This document shows positions 4,973 to 6,953 of a stretch of DNA of 6,953 bases, in pieces (positions within the stretch are counted from its first letter, which is position 1; each line of letters starts with the position of its first letter). The position numbers and the translations under genes were made by a program. Location of the stretch: NCBI GenBank assembly GCA_019417975.1, contig DYCT01000105.1:1-6953 (forward strand), read 5' to 3'. This stretch comes from Bacteroides sp. GTDB taxonomy: Bacteria > Bacteroidota > Bacteroidia > Bacteroidales > Bacteroidaceae. The notes beneath the pieces are model-generated. The model was not told where the DNA came from. It worked only from the letters and a program-made list of their open reading frames with translations, and did no database searches.

Positions 4973-6953
4973 ATGATGCCAAAAAAGAAAAAAATGATGA
5001 GGCGCTACTCGTTTATCACGTTGCTGATGTCGTTGATGGGAGGCGCAATTATTCTGAAAGCAGGGTTTGTGATGTTTGCAGAACGTAATTTCTGGAAAGA
5101 AGTAGCAGACCGTTATAAACTTGAAAATGTAATTGTAAAGCCTAATAGAGGAAATATTATTTCTGCTGATGGGAAGCTGATGGCTAGTAGTTTGCCTGAA
5201 TACCAGATTTATATGGACTTTATGGTGGCTAAGCCTAAGGGAGAGACAGAAGTTCAAAAGAAGAAAAGGGTGAAAGAACAGGCGTTCAGAGATTCGATGC
5301 TGTTGGCCAATCTTGACTCTATTTCTCGTGGATTGCATGAAATTTTTCCTGATAAGAGTGTCGCAGAATTTAAGCGTCATATCAAGAAAGGGCGAAAAAT
5401 AGAAAGTCGTAATTATCTGCTTTATCCGAAGCGTATTTCTTATATTCAGTATAAGCAAGCTAAAAAACTGCCTGTGTTTAATTTGAATAAATACAAAGGC
5501 GGTTTTCATGAACAGGCATTCAATCAGCGCAAACAACCGTTTGGTTCGTTGGCTTCTCGTACGCTTGGTCGTGTGTTTGCAGCAAAAGATTCGGCTGTAA
5601 ATGGATTGGAACTTGGATTTGATAGTATTCTGAAAGGTCAGAATGGTATAACACATCGTCAGAAAGTGATGAATAAGTTCTTGAGCATTGTCGATTTGCC
5701 TCCGGTTGATGGATGCGATATTGTGACGACAATAGATGTCGGTATGCAAGATATTGCAGAAAAGGCCTTGGTGGATATGCTTAAGGAGATGAATGGCAAA
5801 GTGGGTGTAGCTCTTCTTATGGAAGTAAAAACTGGGGATGTAAAAGCCATTGTGAATATGACAGATTGTGGAAATGGTGTCTATCGTGAAGTAAAGAATA
5901 ATGCAATTTCTGATATGATGGAACCCGGTTCTGTGTTTAAAACCGCTTCTCTGATGGTGGGATTGGAAGATGGATATATCAAACCGAGTGATGGGGTAGA
6001 TACCGGAAATGGAGTGATGAAGATGTATGGGAGGGATATGAGAGACCATAATTGGAGAAATGGTAAAGGTTATGGATATCTGAATTTAGAGGAAATATTG
6101 ATGTACTCATCCAACATAGGAGTCTCGTATCTGATAGATAAATATTATCATGATCATCCGGAGAAGTTTGTGGATGGTATTTATCGTTTAGGCTTAAATC
6201 AACCTTTGCATTTGCCGTTGCCGGGAGAAGGTAAGCCATATATTCGTCGTCCGAATCGAGATAACTGGTCTAAAACAGCATTGGCATGGATGTCTATCGG
6301 GTATGAAACCCAAATTCCTCCGATGAATGTGCTTACATTCTATAATGCAATAGCCAATGACGGAGTAATGGTGCGTCCGCGTTTGGTGACTCAGGCATTG
6401 AAAGATGGTGAGGTTGTAAAAGAATATCCAGTGGATGTAATTAACCCGGCAATTTGTTCTCCTAAAACATTGGAGACTATTAGAACCATGTTGGAGGCTG
6501 TTGTTAGCAAAGGTTTGGCAAAAAAAGCAGGCTCTAAACAATTTCTTGTGGCAGGGAAAACGGGTACGGCGCAAGTGTCACAAGGAGCTGGGGGCTATAA
6601 AGCGGGGATAACTCATTATTTATTGAGTTTTGTGGGCTATTTTCCAGCCGATGCACCAAAATATAGTTGTATGGTTGCTATTCAGAAGTCTGGTTATCCG
6701 GCTTCGAGTGGCTGGCCTGCTCAGGTGTTCAGCAGAATTGCTGAGCGTGTTTATGCTAAGAATTTGAAAAGAAATTTGGATAGTGCAGTTGATACCAATT
6801 CTGTGCTTATCCCTACAGTGAAAGCAGGGGATATTAATGAATCTCGTTATGTGCTCAATGCATTGCATATCCAAAATCAGTCTCGTTTCCCTAATAAGGA
6901 TTTGGATGAACCGGTATGGGGAAATGTGCAGAATAATCCGACTTCATTGGTAT
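4973..6953 (+). CDS. ftsI: septal penicillin-binding protein / transpeptidase FtsI (truncated at window end)
   Basis: Class B penicillin-binding protein that crosslinks peptidoglycan in the periplasm at the septum and is a beta-lactam target. The frame is open from ATG 4973 to the edge, 660 codons, with no stop, so the C-terminus is missing. A KKKKMMRR N-terminus leads into one membrane anchor (about 12-34). The dimerisation domain follows, with the RGNIISADGKLMASS block (59-73) and RKQPFGSLASRTLG (186-199). All three active-site motifs of the transpeptidase domain are intact: S320-V-F-K323 (nucleophile Ser320), S379-S-N381 and K529-T-G531. After about residue 575 the chain enters a C-terminal extension beginning IPTVKAGD; relatives commonly end in a PASTA-like domain, but too little is visible to confirm one. 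It starts 5 bases after ftsL without a clear ribosome binding site, suggesting translational coupling. murE is expected next. Confidence 0.95.
   Translation, partial: MMPKKKKMMRRYSFITLLMSLMGGAIILKAGFVMFAERNFWKEVADRYKLENVIVKPNRGNIISADGKLMASSLPEYQIYMDFMVAKPKGETEVQKKKRVKEQAFRDSMLLANLDSISRGLHEIFPDKSVAEFKRHIKKGRKIESRNYLLYPKRISYIQYKQAKKLPVFNLNKYKGGFHEQAFNQRKQPFGSLASRTLGRVFAAKDSAVNGLELGFDSILKGQNGITHRQKVMNKFLSIVDLPPVDGCDIVTTIDVGMQDIAEKALVDMLKEMNGKVGVALLMEVKTGDVKAIVNMTDCGNGVYREVKNNAISDMMEPGSVFKTASLMVGLEDGYIKPSDGVDTGNGVMKMYGRDMRDHNWRNGKGYGYLNLEEILMYSSNIGVSYLIDKYYHDHPEKFVDGIYRLGLNQPLHLPLPGEGKPYIRRPNRDNWSKTALAWMSIGYETQIPPMNVLTFYNAIANDGVMVRPRLVTQALKDGEVVKEYPVDVINPAICSPKTLETIRTMLEAVVSKGLAKKAGSKQFLVAGKTGTAQVSQGAGGYKAGITHYLLSFVGYFPADAPKYSCMVAIQKSGYPASSGWPAQVFSRIAERVYAKNLKRNLDSAVDTNSVLIPTVKAGDINESRYVLNALHIQNQSRFPNKDLDEPVWGNVQNNPTSLV

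Noticed and set aside
4949..6049. 366-residue minus-strand reading frame opposite ftsI
   Set aside because: It is an antisense shadow: the plus strand codes for an intact transpeptidase with all active-site motifs, while this translation is rich in His, Ile, Phe and Cys with no recognisable domain.

Overview
The window looks like a chromosomal segment from the order Bacteroidales, most likely Bacteroidaceae (Bacteroides or Phocaeicola). The evidence is the composition of the proteins (a Bacteroidetes-type FtsL, a PBP2/FtsI-like transpeptidase and RsmH), the paired glycine-lipid acyltransferases, weak or absent Shine-Dalgarno sequences at several genes, and a TAnnTTTG-type -7 element upstream of one operon. 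The species cannot be fixed from sequence alone.

Layout. (1) Positions 20-1348, + strand: an HD-domain dGTP triphosphohydrolase. (2) Positions 1369-3206, - strand: a two-gene acyltransferase operon. The PlsC-like gene (glsA-like) comes first in transcription order, followed 5 bases later by the GNAT/OlsB-like gene (glsB-like). Together they are expected to make N-acyl-glycine and then O-acylate it to a diacylated glycine lipid. The operon converges tail to tail on the dGTPase gene with only 20 bases between the stops. (3) Positions 3207-3667: a divergent intergenic region of about 460 bases with regulatory-looking repeats and no supported full gene. (4) Positions 3668-6953, + strand: the start of the division and cell-wall (dcw) cluster, rsmH - ftsL - ftsI, tightly packed with gaps of 7 and 5 bases. 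The ftsI reading frame is open to the window edge and is truncated there.

How the genes relate. The right half serves septum formation: RsmH modifies 16S rRNA, FtsL belongs to the divisome scaffold and FtsI crosslinks septal peptidoglycan. The middle operon supplies a membrane aminolipid and the left gene serves nucleotide-pool control. These are mostly housekeeping functions, and I see no mobile element, CRISPR array, tRNA or phage gene.

The most interesting point is a negative one. The usual first gene of the dcw cluster, mraZ, is not in front of rsmH. In its place is a roughly 90-base leader preceded by a 12-codon reading frame whose first residues faintly resemble the MraZ N-terminus, and upstream of that is a tandem GGG-containing repeat that could be a former MraZ-type operator. 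This is an inference that a comparison with related genomes would settle.
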